From: JAQIBY01 sp051747965
GTDB lineage: Bacteria; Bacteroidota; Bacteroidia; Bacteroidales; ML635J-15
Reading direction: 5' to 3'
DNA: 64,000 nt
NCBI GenBank assembly: GCA_051747965.1
Contig: JBNJGS010000006.1
Span: forward strand, 5,010 to 69,009
Below the pieces are notes generated by a model, which was not told where the DNA came from, ran no database searches, and saw only the letters and a program-made list of their open reading frames with translations. The position numbers were made by a program, and so were the translations under genes. Below, piece after piece: positions 18,952 through 27,646 of this stretch (position 1 is the first letter of the stretch; every line of letters begins with the position of its first letter).

Positions 18952-20085
18952 TTACTTTTCATCTTTCTTTATTTTCCATATTTCATAGCTAAGCAACAAA
19001 TTAAAATTCAGTGCCGTTTTTCCATGCGCACGGATGCTCATACCCATGCTGAAATTTTCTGTCAGGCCATAAGTGAAGCTATAGCGCTGAAAGAACTGCT
19101 TGTCCTGGTAATCTGTTCCGTAATAGGGTGCATATATATAGGTACCCCAGTGTTGAGAAAAGACAAAATCACCCAAAATAAGTTCATGCCCTGCAAGGAA
19201 TGACAACTCCCTGTAATCAACAGGCAGGTTTTCATGTTCCATCTGCTGCTTTCGCCTGTAATTGGCATGTCCTTCCAGGCCCAGGGAAAACCCGTTGAGT
19301 CGAGATACCCGTGTGCCTGCCAGTATCATTGCCCCAATGGCAGGTTTCCCGTCCTTAATGGCATCGGAGCCTTCGCTTTTGTACATGCTTCCATATACAG
19401 AGGCACTCAGAGTGAGCAATTTCTGCCCGGCATCCTTCCCGGAAACTTCCGGAAAAATTACCGGATCAAAGGCATAACCGGCACCCAGGCCAAAAACGGG
19501 AAAATTCAGTCCCTTGTTCGGCTCTTTGATTCCAATGTTGGAAATATGATTGTATTTTGCATATGCCATGACAAACCAGTTCCTGTTGATGTATCTGCTT
19601 AAATACAAGTCCAGATGTGTCATTATACTCAGGTGAGAACTGATAAAAAGATTTTCAGGATTGCTGTTTTCGTCAAATACTTTACTGACATAGGATGCTC
19701 CAAGACCAACACGTATGGACACGAGAACAAAGCCACTGTAATTTATAAAGGGTTCTGCAAAAACAATCAGTGATGTTGAACTTCCCAGAACCTGTGGATA
19801 ATCAAAATTCACATGCATCAATGATACACCTGCTTTACTCAATGGCTCACGCAAGCTAAGGTCAGGCCTTGCAAAGAGATGAAATCCGGCTTCAATTTCC
19901 GTTCCATAGGGATGTGCAGAACTAATATCCACAACATTGCGGGAATGGGGTACAACAAAACCATAGTGTGGCTTCAAACCCACATAAAACGGATTATTGC
20001 GTCTCTCCTGCCCCCATACAGCAAAGGATATCAGAAAAACCAGAAAAAAAACAAGACCGTATTTATTTTTTGAGCATAAGAACAT
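18952..20085 (-). CDS. PagL-like acyloxyacyl hydrolase (lipid A 3-O-deacylase family)
   Basis: An outer-membrane beta-barrel hydrolase of 377 residues from the ATG at 20085. The frame is open to 20157, but the internal start gives a tidy signal peptide (MFLCSKNKYGLVFFLVFL) ending at VWG. The family signature is clear in AKYNHISNIGIKEPNKGLN, which holds the His and Ser of the PagL catalytic site (His180, Ser182 from this start). By family knowledge it removes an acyl chain from lipid A in the outer membrane. It is about twice the length of Pseudomonas PagL; the extra C-terminal half, with alternating strands, is usual for Bacteroidota members. It sits tail to tail with mlaD and one gene pair away from lptD. 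Confidence 0.87.
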   Translation of the reverse strand: MFLCSKNKYGLVFFLVFLISFAVWGQERRNNPFYVGLKPHYGFVVPHSRNVVDISSAHPYGTEIEAGFHLFARPDLSLREPLSKAGVSLMHVNFDYPQVLGSSTSLIVFAEPFINYSGFVLVSIRVGLGASYVSKVFDENSNPENLFISSHLSIMTHLDLYLSRYINRNWFVMAYAKYNHISNIGIKEPNKGLNFPVFGLGAGYAFDPVIFPEVSGKDAGQKLLTLSASVYGSMYKSEGSDAIKDGKPAIGAMILAGTRVSRLNGFSLGLEGHANYRRKQQMEHENLPVDYRELSFLAGHELILGDFVFSQHWGTYIYAPYYGTDYQDKQFFQRYSFTYGLTENFSMGMSIRAHGKTALNFNLLLSYEIWKIKKDEK

Positions 20086-20207
20086 CACATAATAAAAATA
20101 TAAAAACGACAGATTCAAGGCAAATAATACGGATGATTTATTAAACAAATCTTTCATTTGACTGTCATATAAATATCAAATTACAAGCAAACAAAGTAAA
20201 TACTGAG

Positions 20208-21611
20208 ATGATTAATTATACAGGAACCTATACAGACCAATACCAGCTCACGATGGCGCAAGCCTACTTTAAACAAGGCAAAGCCGATGATAAAGCTGTG
20301 TTTGATTACTTTTTCAGAAAATTGCCTTTTGAAGGTGGCTATGCCGTTTTTGCAGGCCTTAATGATTTGCTTGATATACTGGAACAACTCCATTTTGATA
20401 AAACAGAAATTGACTACCTGAAAGGTTTGGGGTTTTCAGATGACTTTCTGGACTTTCTGAAAAATTTTCGATTCCGCGGTAAGATATTCAGCAGCAGTGA
20501 GGGTGATATCGTCTTCCCGACCAGGCCTGTGCTGCAGGTAGAGGCCAGTATGATTGAAGCTCAGTTAATTGAAACTCTCCTGCTGAATGTTCTGAATTTT
20601 CAAACCCTCATCGCCACCAAAGCAAGCAGAATGAAATTAATGGCCGGAGAAAAACAACTCGTTGATTTCGGTTTGCGCAGAGCCCAGGCTGCAGGTGGGT
20701 ATTATGCCAGCAAAGCAGCAGTGGCAGGTGGTTTTAACGCCACAAGCAATGTCCGTGCAGGCATGGATTTCAATATCCCGGTATCCGGCACCATGGCTCA
20801 CAGCTTTATCCAGTCCTATGATGACGAGCTTTGTGCTTTCCGCGATTATGCCGCTACGTATCCGGATGACTGTGTACTGCTTGTAGATACCTACGATACA
20901 CTAAAAAGTGGTGTTCCCAATGCCATCAAAACAGGAAAAGAGCTGGAGAAAAAGGGACATAAACTTAAAGGCATCCGACTGGACAGTGGCGACCTGGCCT
21001 ATATGGCAAAAGAAAGTCGCAGACAACTTGACAAGGCCGGTCTGGATTATGTGAAAATTGCTGCATCCAATCAACTGGATGAACACGTTATCAAAAGCCT
21101 GATGGAACAAAATGCACCCATTGATTTTTTTGGTGTAGGTACCAGTCTTGTTACCGGTAATCCTGACGCTGCACTTGACGGTGTGTACAAATTATCATTC
21201 GCCGGAGGAAAACCACGGCTTAAACTCTCAGAAAATGTGGAGAAAATCACTCTGCCACACATGAAACAAGTATACCGCCTTATGGGTACTGATGGCAATT
21301 TTCTGGGCGCAGATGTCGTCAGCCTTAGAGATGAAAAAGATGTTGAAGAGATGTTTCATCCACACATCAGGGATAAAAGTATGAATATTGAAAACTGTCA
21401 AAAAGAAGCAATTCTGAAACCGGTGATGGAACATGGCAAACGACTCAAAGCCGGAGACAGTCTGGATGAGATTGCAAAATTCAGTCAGTCACAACTAAAA
21501 AAATTGCCCGACGAGTACAAACGTTTTACCAATCCGCATATATACAAAATTGGCATAAGTAAAGCTTTGCAGAAAGAACGCAATAAACTCATAGAAGCAC
21601 ACAATCAATAA
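20208..21611 (+). CDS. pncB: Nicotinate phosphoribosyltransferase
   Basis: A 467-residue cytosolic enzyme that joins nicotinate to PRPP, coupled to ATP hydrolysis, giving nicotinate mononucleotide in the Preiss-Handler NAD route. Characteristic segments are YTDQYQLTMAQAYF at the N-terminus, DFGLRRAQ, the conserved catalytic His in GTMAHSFIQSYDDE, the phosphate-binding GIRLDSGDLAYMAKE, and FGVGTSLVTGN. The length fits the family. Only 12 bases separate it from pncA, whose product (nicotinate) is its substrate, so the two form a salvage operon. Confidence 0.97.
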   Translation: MINYTGTYTDQYQLTMAQAYFKQGKADDKAVFDYFFRKLPFEGGYAVFAGLNDLLDILEQLHFDKTEIDYLKGLGFSDDFLDFLKNFRFRGKIFSSSEGDIVFPTRPVLQVEASMIEAQLIETLLLNVLNFQTLIATKASRMKLMAGEKQLVDFGLRRAQAAGGYYASKAAVAGGFNATSNVRAGMDFNIPVSGTMAHSFIQSYDDELCAFRDYAATYPDDCVLLVDTYDTLKSGVPNAIKTGKELEKKGHKLKGIRLDSGDLAYMAKESRRQLDKAGLDYVKIAASNQLDEHVIKSLMEQNAPIDFFGVGTSLVTGNPDAALDGVYKLSFAGGKPRLKLSENVEKITLPHMKQVYRLMGTDGNFLGADVVSLRDEKDVEEMFHPHIRDKSMNIENCQKEAILKPVMEHGKRLKAGDSLDEIAKFSQSQLKKLPDEYKRFTNPHIYKIGISKALQKERNKLIEAHNQ

Positions 21612-21623
21612 AAAGCAAACTGT

Positions 21624-22241
21624 ATGAATACACTGATAATTATTGATGCTCAAAACGACTTCATGCCCGGAGGCAGCCTTGCTGTGCCAGATGGAGACAA
21701 AATAATTCCGATAATCAATGCATTGCAGGAACATTTTGATTTAGTTATTGCCACCCAGGACTGGCACCCGGAAGATCACGGCAGTTTTGCCTCTGCCCAT
21801 GCCGGAAAACAGGCATTTGACAAAACACAACTCAATGGCCTGGAACAAATCCTCTGGCCCGACCATTGTGTACAAAAAAGCAAAGGAGCCGATTTTCATC
21901 CTGATCTGGAACAGGCTTCCATAGAGGCCATATTCCGGAAAGGCATGGACCCGGGCATTGACAGTTACAGCGGGTTTTACGACAACGGACACAAAAAAAA
22001 CACCGGTCTGACCGGATATCTGCGTGAACGTGGTGCAAAAGAATTGTATTTCTGTGGACTGGCGGCTGATGTTTGTGTGCAATACTCTGTCAGAGATGCC
22101 ATCAGGGAAGGCTTTTCTGCCAGATTGATAACCGATGCCACACGTGCCATAGATGATGATGCTTTTAAAGATATCAGACAGGAGCTGAAAGAAAAGGGAT
22201 GCAGAATGATGCAGTCTGATGAGCTAATCCGTTCCACGTAA
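21624..22241 (+). CDS. pncA: Nicotinamidase / pyrazinamidase
   Basis: A 205-residue cytosolic cysteine hydrolase converting nicotinamide to nicotinate and ammonia. The Asp-Lys-Cys catalytic triad is visible: IDAQNDFMPGG (Asp), FRKGMDPGIDSYSGF (Lys) and AADVCVQYSVRDA (Cys). The metal-binding Asp and His residues lie in TQDWHPEDHGSFASAH. It follows pncB by 12 bases and feeds it nicotinate, recycling nicotinamide released by NAD-consuming enzymes. A macrodomain gene acting on another NAD breakdown product lies two genes downstream. Confidence 0.97.
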   Translation: MNTLIIIDAQNDFMPGGSLAVPDGDKIIPIINALQEHFDLVIATQDWHPEDHGSFASAHAGKQAFDKTQLNGLEQILWPDHCVQKSKGADFHPDLEQASIEAIFRKGMDPGIDSYSGFYDNGHKKNTGLTGYLRERGAKELYFCGLAADVCVQYSVRDAIREGFSARLITDATRAIDDDAFKDIRQELKEKGCRMMQSDELIRST

Positions 22242-22315
22242 AAGGCAAAATGCAATAAATACGATATGGATAAATATTTTGTGATGCCCGGAAGAATGCA
22301 AACAATTATGAGAAG

Positions 22316-22828
22316 ATGAAAAACATTTCACTCATTATTATAATAACACTGCTTATGTTTTCATGCAAATCTACAAATGTACCAACCCGTGCAAAATCGG
22401 TCGATCTGGAAAAATATGCCGGCACCTGGTATGAAATCGCAAGATATCCTGTCAGCTTTGAGGAGGGCTGTTCCTGTGTAACTGCTACATATAAGCCCGG
22501 AGGCAGATATGTCCGTGTAATCAACAGATGTAAAAAAAACGGAGAATCCAGGGATATCAAAGGCAAGGCTTTCCCGGTCAAAGGCAGTAAGAATACCAGG
22601 CTAAAGGTCCAATTTTTCTGGCCGTTCAGGGCAGGATACTGGATTATTGGCCTGGATGATGAATATCAGTGGGCCCTGGTCGGCAGCCCGTCAAAAAAAT
22701 ATTGCTGGATTTTGGCCCGTGACAAAACCATCTCCACAGAAGAGCTGAAGTACATCACTGATATCATGCATGCTGAGGGATATGATAAAAACCGTTTACA
22801 TTTCACAAAACATAATTGCCATGAGTAA
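22316..22828 (+). CDS. Lipocalin lipoprotein (Blc-like)
   Basis: A 170-residue outer-membrane lipoprotein of the lipocalin fold. The N-terminus MKNISLIIIITLLMFSCKS has a lipobox ending at Cys17. The lipocalin signature follows at once in LEKYAGTWYEIARYP; later strands include VINRCKKNG and YWIIGLDDEYQWALVGSPS, typical of bacterial Blc. Blc-type proteins bind fatty acids or lysophospholipids during envelope stress. The last 8 bases overlap the macrodomain gene, so the two are translationally coupled. It lies 74 bases after pncA. Confidence 0.92.
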   Translation: MKNISLIIIITLLMFSCKSTNVPTRAKSVDLEKYAGTWYEIARYPVSFEEGCSCVTATYKPGGRYVRVINRCKKNGESRDIKGKAFPVKGSKNTRLKVQFFWPFRAGYWIIGLDDEYQWALVGSPSKKYCWILARDKTISTEELKYITDIMHAEGYDKNRLHFTKHNCHE

Positions 22829-23321
22829 GATCAAACTGTTAAAAGAAGACATCACAAAAATGAAAACCGACGCCATTGTCAATGCGGCCAATGAAAGTCT
22901 GCAAGGCGGTGGCGGAGTTGACGGCGCCATACACAGGGCTGCCGGTCCGGAATTACCCGAAGCCACCAAAAAAATCGGCGGATGTCCCACAGGAGAAGCC
23001 CGGATCACAAAAGGCTTCAAACTACCGGCAAAATATATCATTCATACGGTCGGTCCTGTTTGGCGCGGTGGCGGTAAAGGTGAAGAAGTTCTGCTGGCCT
23101 CTGCGTACAGGGAAAGCATGGTTCTTGCAGAAAAACACAGACTCAGCAGCATAGCTTTTCCCAACATCAGCACCGGTGTTTATGGTTTCCCCAAAGAAAA
23201 AGCTGCAAAAATTGCCATTGATACCGTGAGGGACTATATGGAAAACCATGACTATCCCGAAATAGTTTATTTTGTGTGTTTTGATGATGAGAATTATGAT
23301 ATTTATCAAAAACTGCTTTGA
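22821..23321 (+). CDS. Macrodomain protein, probable O-acetyl-ADP-ribose / ADP-ribosyl hydrolase
   Basis: A 166-residue single macrodomain of the YmdB/MacroD type. The frame is open from 22770, but the ATG at 22821 gives MSKIKLLKEDITKM, the usual N-terminus of the family, and overlaps the lipocalin stop by 8 bases. Diagnostic segments are DAIVNAANESLQGGGGVDG with the catalytic-loop Asn and Asp, AIHRAAG, GEARITKGFKLPAKYIIHT, and the phosphate loop SIAFPNISTGVYGFP. Family members hydrolyse O-acetyl-ADP-ribose or remove ADP-ribose from acidic residues. Placement after pncB and pncA suggests shared NAD/ADP-ribose metabolism. Confidence 0.93.
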   Translation: MSKIKLLKEDITKMKTDAIVNAANESLQGGGGVDGAIHRAAGPELPEATKKIGGCPTGEARITKGFKLPAKYIIHTVGPVWRGGGKGEEVLLASAYRESMVLAEKHRLSSIAFPNISTGVYGFPKEKAAKIAIDTVRDYMENHDYPEIVYFVCFDDENYDIYQKLL

Positions 23322-23364
23322 GGCTAAGGTCTGATCAAGCTTATTTTATTCCCAGTCAGGGTTT

Positions 23365-24279
23365 TTAAGCAGCTTTTTTTTCGCTGGCTGCATATTCCAT
23401 GGCCCATATACTTACAAATCCCGCAAGAATAATCACCACAGCCACAGCAAATTCGGCATTGATCTGTGGCAAGTACCACTCATAACCCACTGCTTTTATC
23501 TCTCCGTTGAATGTCTCGTTTATCACATTTTTCCAGGGCCAGAGGATCCCAAGGGATCCCATGATAAACCCGGAAAGCAGGGCAATTGTCTGATTTCGGT
23601 ATTTTTTAAATACCCATGAAAGTATCCATGAAAATGCCAAAATACCAATGCCTGCTCCAAGTACAGTGGGAATAAGAATATCCATTCGCAAGTTATTGAC
23701 AGCATCAATCATGATGAGCTGATAATTGCCCATCAGGATGAGTACAAAAGAACCGGAAAGTCCGGGAAGTATCATACTGCATGCTGCCACCATTCCGCAA
23801 ATCATCACATACCAGACAGCAGAATTGCCGGTAGCAGGGGTCAGTAAAGATATGCTTATTGCTGCAGCAGTTCCAATAATAAAATTCAAAACCACTGCCC
23901 AGTTCCATTTTTCTATTCGCCTTGCGACAAAATAAACAGATGCCATCACCAATCCAAAGAAAAATGCCCATATATGTATGGGATAATGCTCAAAAAGATA
24001 GTCAAACAGTTTGGCAATTGTCAGTATGGCAAATGCGATTCCAAACAGAACAAAGCCAAGAAAGAAGAAATCAACATGACGTGCAAATCCTTTAAAATTC
24101 CCTTTCAGCAATAGTTTTAACGCCTGAAGGTTAAAAGATTTGATTGCATTGATCAATCGTTCAAAAATGCCTGTAATCAGGGCGATGGTTCCTCCGGATA
24201 CACCCGGAATAACATTGGCAGCCCCCATTGCCATTCCTTTCAGGGAGAAATTGATTGCATCTTTTACTGAATGTTTCAT
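23365..24279 (-). CDS. DUF368 membrane protein, predicted undecaprenyl-phosphate translocase
   Basis: A 304-residue polytopic inner-membrane protein. I use the ATG at 24279, since the longer frame begins with TTG. The family motif lies near the N-terminus (NVIPGVSGGTIALITGIFE) and recurs as SMILPGLSGSFVLILMGNY near residue 180, showing the internal two-fold repeat. About eight hydrophobic helices are visible. DUF368 proteins (PopT) were shown in recent work to return undecaprenyl phosphate across the membrane for reuse in wall and polysaccharide synthesis. The gene is convergent with the macrodomain gene and follows a TPR gene at about 25 bases. Confidence 0.9.
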   Translation of the reverse strand: MKHSVKDAINFSLKGMAMGAANVIPGVSGGTIALITGIFERLINAIKSFNLQALKLLLKGNFKGFARHVDFFFLGFVLFGIAFAILTIAKLFDYLFEHYPIHIWAFFFGLVMASVYFVARRIEKWNWAVVLNFIIGTAAAISISLLTPATGNSAVWYVMICGMVAACSMILPGLSGSFVLILMGNYQLIMIDAVNNLRMDILIPTVLGAGIGILAFSWILSWVFKKYRNQTIALLSGFIMGSLGILWPWKNVINETFNGEIKAVGYEWYLPQINAEFAVAVVIILAGFVSIWAMEYAASEKKAA

Positions 24280-24303
24280 ACGGCACAATATTAGCCGGCA
24301 ATA

Positions 24304-25716
24304 TTAGGAATTTTTCCTTAAAAGGTCACGCAATTCTTCGAGATATTGGGCTTTGGGATAGAATTCAAAAAAATCACTGGAGGCTTCTTTGTTAAGTTCC
24401 ACAGCTTTTGTAAAATAAGAAATGGCATTGAGTTTATCTTCAACTTCAAGGTGATAAGCAGCCAGTCTGTATTTTATCTGAGCCGTATCATGATTGTATG
24501 TTTCGCCACGCATGAGAAGTTCAATGGCACGCTCAACTTTTCCGGTAGAAAATTCCATATCAGCATAAGAAAGCCAGAAATCAGGATCGTAAGGATACAA
24601 TTGCAGGGCTTTTTCAAAAGCATGTTCCGCATCCTCATCAAAGCCCATCTTTTGAGATGCCATACCCAGTGAATACCAGTAATCAGGGTTATACGGAGCA
24701 TGGTTCAAGGCCGTTTTCAGATAATAAATGCTTTCAAGAAAGGCAGCATGGTCGAATTTCAACAGGCTCATTCCATAATATGTATCAGAAAACTCTGCAT
24801 CAATTTCCTGAGATTTTTCGAAGCATTCCATGGCTTTATCAGCATCACCGGATTTGCGGTAAGCTTCACCCATTTCATAATAAATCTCTGCATCACCGTC
24901 CTCATGCTGCAACAATATTTCATATTGGGCTACGGCCTCCTCATATTCATCGAGATTAGCCAGACACTGAGCCTTACCGTGGATTGCAGGAATATAATCA
25001 GGCTTGATTGTAAGGGCATAGTCAAATGCTTCAAGTGCTTCGGAGCAATCATCCTGATTGTTATAATTCACGCCCAGGTTATACCATGCAGACTCTGAAA
25101 AGGGATTAAGATTCAGATACTTGTGATAATACTTGACACTCAGCTTATTATTGCCCGCTTTTTCGTGACAGTATGCCAGGTCATAGAGTAATTCGGGATC
25201 CCTGCCGCCGGAAGCTTTATAGGCTTTTTCGAAATAGCGTACAGCAGATGTAAACTGACGTGCAGTTTCAAATGTTGTTGCAATGGTATAAAACATTTCG
25301 TCGGCTTCCTCACCAGCCATTTCTATGGCTTTATTGAAATGTAATTCTGCCTTGTCAAACTGTTTGTTGAATACCAGTATCATACCTTTAAGGAGAGAAA
25401 CCTCAGATCTGGAGGGCTCAATGGCTTCCACAACTTTCAGCATATTCCAGGCTGCGGTAATTTTTCCGTCAGAAAAAAGATATTTTGCCTTTCGGATTTT
25501 GATTCCCACTGCGTCGGGATGCATCTTATCAGCCAGCATAAGCAATGCTTTGACCTCCTTTGTTTCATTTTGATCAAGGAACTGGTCAAGCAAAACTTCC
25601 AACTCGCTGACTTCAAAATATTGCATAGCTTTGCCACCTTGTTTAAAGGCTTCATACTTCTGATTCAGCTCGTTAAATTCGTCCGGTAATAAAAAACCGA
25701 AATTTCCCTCACTCAT
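24304..25716 (-). CDS. TPR-repeat protein
   Basis: A 470-residue protein consisting almost entirely of tetratricopeptide repeats. No signal peptide or membrane segment is visible (MSEGNFGFLLPDEFNELN), so it is probably cytosolic. Around a dozen 34-residue repeats can be followed, for example AWYNLGVNYNNQDDCSEALE, IYYEMGEAYRKSGDADKAME and YWYSLGMASQKMGFDEDAEH, with the usual W/Y, G/A and A positions. TPR arrays bind protein partners; the partner is not evident. Neighbours on the same strand are rpe upstream and DUF368 downstream. Confidence 0.9.
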   Translation of the reverse strand: MSEGNFGFLLPDEFNELNQKYEAFKQGGKAMQYFEVSELEVLLDQFLDQNETKEVKALLMLADKMHPDAVGIKIRKAKYLFSDGKITAAWNMLKVVEAIEPSRSEVSLLKGMILVFNKQFDKAELHFNKAIEMAGEEADEMFYTIATTFETARQFTSAVRYFEKAYKASGGRDPELLYDLAYCHEKAGNNKLSVKYYHKYLNLNPFSESAWYNLGVNYNNQDDCSEALEAFDYALTIKPDYIPAIHGKAQCLANLDEYEEAVAQYEILLQHEDGDAEIYYEMGEAYRKSGDADKAMECFEKSQEIDAEFSDTYYGMSLLKFDHAAFLESIYYLKTALNHAPYNPDYWYSLGMASQKMGFDEDAEHAFEKALQLYPYDPDFWLSYADMEFSTGKVERAIELLMRGETYNHDTAQIKYRLAAYHLEVEDKLNAISYFTKAVELNKEASSDFFEFYPKAQYLEELRDLLRKNS

Positions 25717-25777
25717 ACAATTACTACTCCTAAATTTCCATTACAAATGTAATCAAAATACAGATAAGTTGAAAACA

Positions 25778-26416
25778 TTATTTCAACAGTTTGATCACTT
25801 TTTCGGGATTTTCGCTTTTGAATACAGCAGAACCTGCCACAACAGCATCGACACCGGATTTTTGGAGTATTTCCACATTGTCCGGAGAAACACCACCATC
25901 CACTTCAATGATCAGTTCCGGGTTTTTTTGGTCGGCCATTTCGCGCAATGCCTTGATTCTGTTGATAGTTTCGGGGATAAAGGACTGTCCTCCAAACCCG
26001 GGATTGACAGACATGATAAGAACCAAATCTATTTCGGGCAGAATGCTTTCAAGCAGATGCACAGGAGAATGCGGATTTAAGGAAACACCGGCTTTCATTC
26101 CCGCCTGTTTTATTTCCTGAACACACCGGTGCAAATGTGTAACAGCTTCATAATGCACAGTGAGTATATCGGCTCCGGCTTTTTGAAATTCCGTTACATA
26201 ACGCTCGGGCTTTTCAATCATCAGATGAACGTCCAGTGGCTTTTCCGCCACAGATTTTATTTGTGAAATGACAGGAAAGCCAAAGGTAATGTTTGGCACA
26301 TACATGCCATCCATGATATCCAGGTGAATCCAGTCTGCCCGGCTTTTGTTGAGCATCCGGATTTCATCCCCGAGTTTCAGGAAATCCGCCGATAATAATG
26401 ATGGTGATACAATCAT
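25778..26416 (-). CDS. rpe: Ribulose-phosphate 3-epimerase
   Basis: A 212-residue cytosolic TIM-barrel enzyme that interconverts ribulose 5-phosphate and xylulose 5-phosphate in the pentose phosphate pathway. I start it at the ATG at 26416 (MIVSPSLLSADFLKLG), the usual N-terminus; five further in-frame codons exist upstream. The metal and catalytic residues appear in WIHLDIMDGMYVPN (His, Asp), DVHLMIEKP (His), MSVNPGFGGQSF and EVDGGVSPDN (catalytic Asp). The length is normal. It lies just downstream of the sigma factor terminator and upstream of the TPR gene on the same strand. Confidence 0.96.
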   Translation of the reverse strand: MIVSPSLLSADFLKLGDEIRMLNKSRADWIHLDIMDGMYVPNITFGFPVISQIKSVAEKPLDVHLMIEKPERYVTEFQKAGADILTVHYEAVTHLHRCVQEIKQAGMKAGVSLNPHSPVHLLESILPEIDLVLIMSVNPGFGGQSFIPETINRIKALREMADQKNPELIIEVDGGVSPDNVEILQKSGVDAVVAGSAVFKSENPEKVIKLLK

Positions 26417-26440
26417 TGTTTTTACTTGCAAAGAAAAATA

Positions 26441-26463
26441 AAATCCCGGTATTTCCGGGATTT
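26441..26463 (-). terminator. Rho-independent terminator overlapping the sigma factor stop codon
   Basis: On the minus strand AAATCCCGG pairs perfectly with CCGGGATTT around a five-base loop and is followed by TATTTTT. The stem begins inside the stop codon of the sigma factor gene and separates it from rpe. Confidence 0.8.
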
Positions 26464-27328
26464 ATTTGAGATAAGATTTCAGGTTTTTGTGTCTGGATGA
26501 TTGTTTCAGCCGCCGGATGCAGGATTCTTTAAGCTGCCGGACCCGCTCCCTGGTCAGACCATAAATCTCACCAATTTCCTCAAGAGAGTGGGCATAATAT
26601 CCATTCAACCCATAATACATTTTGATGATTTCGGCTTCTCTTTTGTTGAGTATGCTAAGCGTCCGGTTTATCTCTTTATTGAGTGATTCCTGCATAAGCT
26701 CATCATCCGGTGGCACATTGTCTTCGGACTCCATGAGATCTTCCATGGTACCTTCATCGCCATCATCTCCAATGGGCTTATTCATTGACAGTTTGCGATT
26801 TACATTTCTCATATGCTCTTTCACATCACCCAGTCCCATTTGCATAAGATGGGCTATTTCCTCATCGGTAGGCTCACGCTGAAATTCCTGTTCAAGTTCG
26901 ATTTTTGCTGAATTGATTTTCTGAATGGTACCGATTTTGTTCAATGGCAGGCGAATCAGGCGTCCCTGCACAGCCAAAGCATGTAGTATTGATTGTCTGA
27001 TCCACCATACAGCATAAGAAATAAACTTGAAGCCACGGGTTTCATCAAATCGTTGTGCCGCCTTGATGAGACCAAGATTTCCCTCATTAACGAGGTCTTG
27101 CAGGCTCAAGCCCTGGTTCTGATATTGCTTAGCAACAGATACAACAAAGCGCAAATTGGCATGCACCAACTTGTCCAGAGCCTTTTTATCACCCTGCTTG
27201 ATTCTCTTGGCCAGTTCGATTTCTTCATCAGGGGAGATCATATCCATTTTTCCAATCTCCTGAAGATATCTCTCAAAGGCCGGAGTATCGCGGTTTGTTA
27301 TTTGCTTTGTTATTTTTAATTGCCTCAT
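26462..27328 (-). CDS. rpoD: Primary RNA polymerase sigma factor (RpoD/SigA family)
   Basis: A 288-residue sigma-70 factor of the short Bacteroidota type that lacks region 1.1. Region 1.2 (TPAFERYLQEIGK), region 2 (NLRFVVSVAKQYQNQGLSLQDLVNEGNLG and FKFISYAVWWIRQSI), region 3 and region 4 (LEEIGEIYGLTRERVRQLKESCIRRLK) are all present and intact. An acidic stretch (GDDGDEGTMEDLMESED) lies between regions 3 and 4, as in other members of the phylum. It should recognise the -33 TTG / -7 TAnnTTTG promoters seen in this window. It ends in its own terminator and shares a 318-base intergenic region with the divergent rho gene. Confidence 0.96.
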   Translation of the reverse strand: MRQLKITKQITNRDTPAFERYLQEIGKMDMISPDEEIELAKRIKQGDKKALDKLVHANLRFVVSVAKQYQNQGLSLQDLVNEGNLGLIKAAQRFDETRGFKFISYAVWWIRQSILHALAVQGRLIRLPLNKIGTIQKINSAKIELEQEFQREPTDEEIAHLMQMGLGDVKEHMRNVNRKLSMNKPIGDDGDEGTMEDLMESEDNVPPDDELMQESLNKEINRTLSILNKREAEIIKMYYGLNGYYAHSLEEIGEIYGLTRERVRQLKESCIRRLKQSSRHKNLKSYLK

Positions 27329-27646
27329 TTTTTTATTCCTTCCTCTTAATGATATGCATTAAGCATTGTTTTCTTTCTTCTTATACGTAGACGTTCATTT
27401 TATTGTTTTGGTTGCCTAATGTTAACAATATAAGCATCTATTTTGTTGCAAGGATTGAAATATTAAGGCAATAATGTTGATAACTTACTTTGTTACAACA
27501 AAAATTATTCGTATATTTGCCGCACATTCAATAAAACAACAATAAAGGATATTCTTTTATATCCCTTAAAAACACTCTAAAATTTTCTGACATTATAGTG
27601 TAAAGCGCAAAAAAATGCGAAATAGTTAATTTAATTAAAACAATAC
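27329..27646. other. Intergenic region between divergent rpoD and rho
   Basis: This 318-base AT-rich region carries the strong rho promoter near 27489-27519 and a rho leader of about 125 bases with three short inverted repeats: GGATAT/ATATCC at 27547-27564, ACACT/AGTGT around 27571-27602, and CGCA/TGCG near 27608-27619. I could not identify a convincing promoter for rpoD. No gene is visible. Confidence 0.6.
27489..27519 (+). promoter_or_regulatory. Promoter of rho
   Basis: TTTG at 27489-27492, a 19-base spacer, and a perfect TAnnTTTG (TATATTTG) at 27512-27519. This is the best match to the Bacteroidota housekeeping consensus in the window. Transcription should start near 27524, leaving a leader of about 120 bases. 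Confidence 0.75.
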
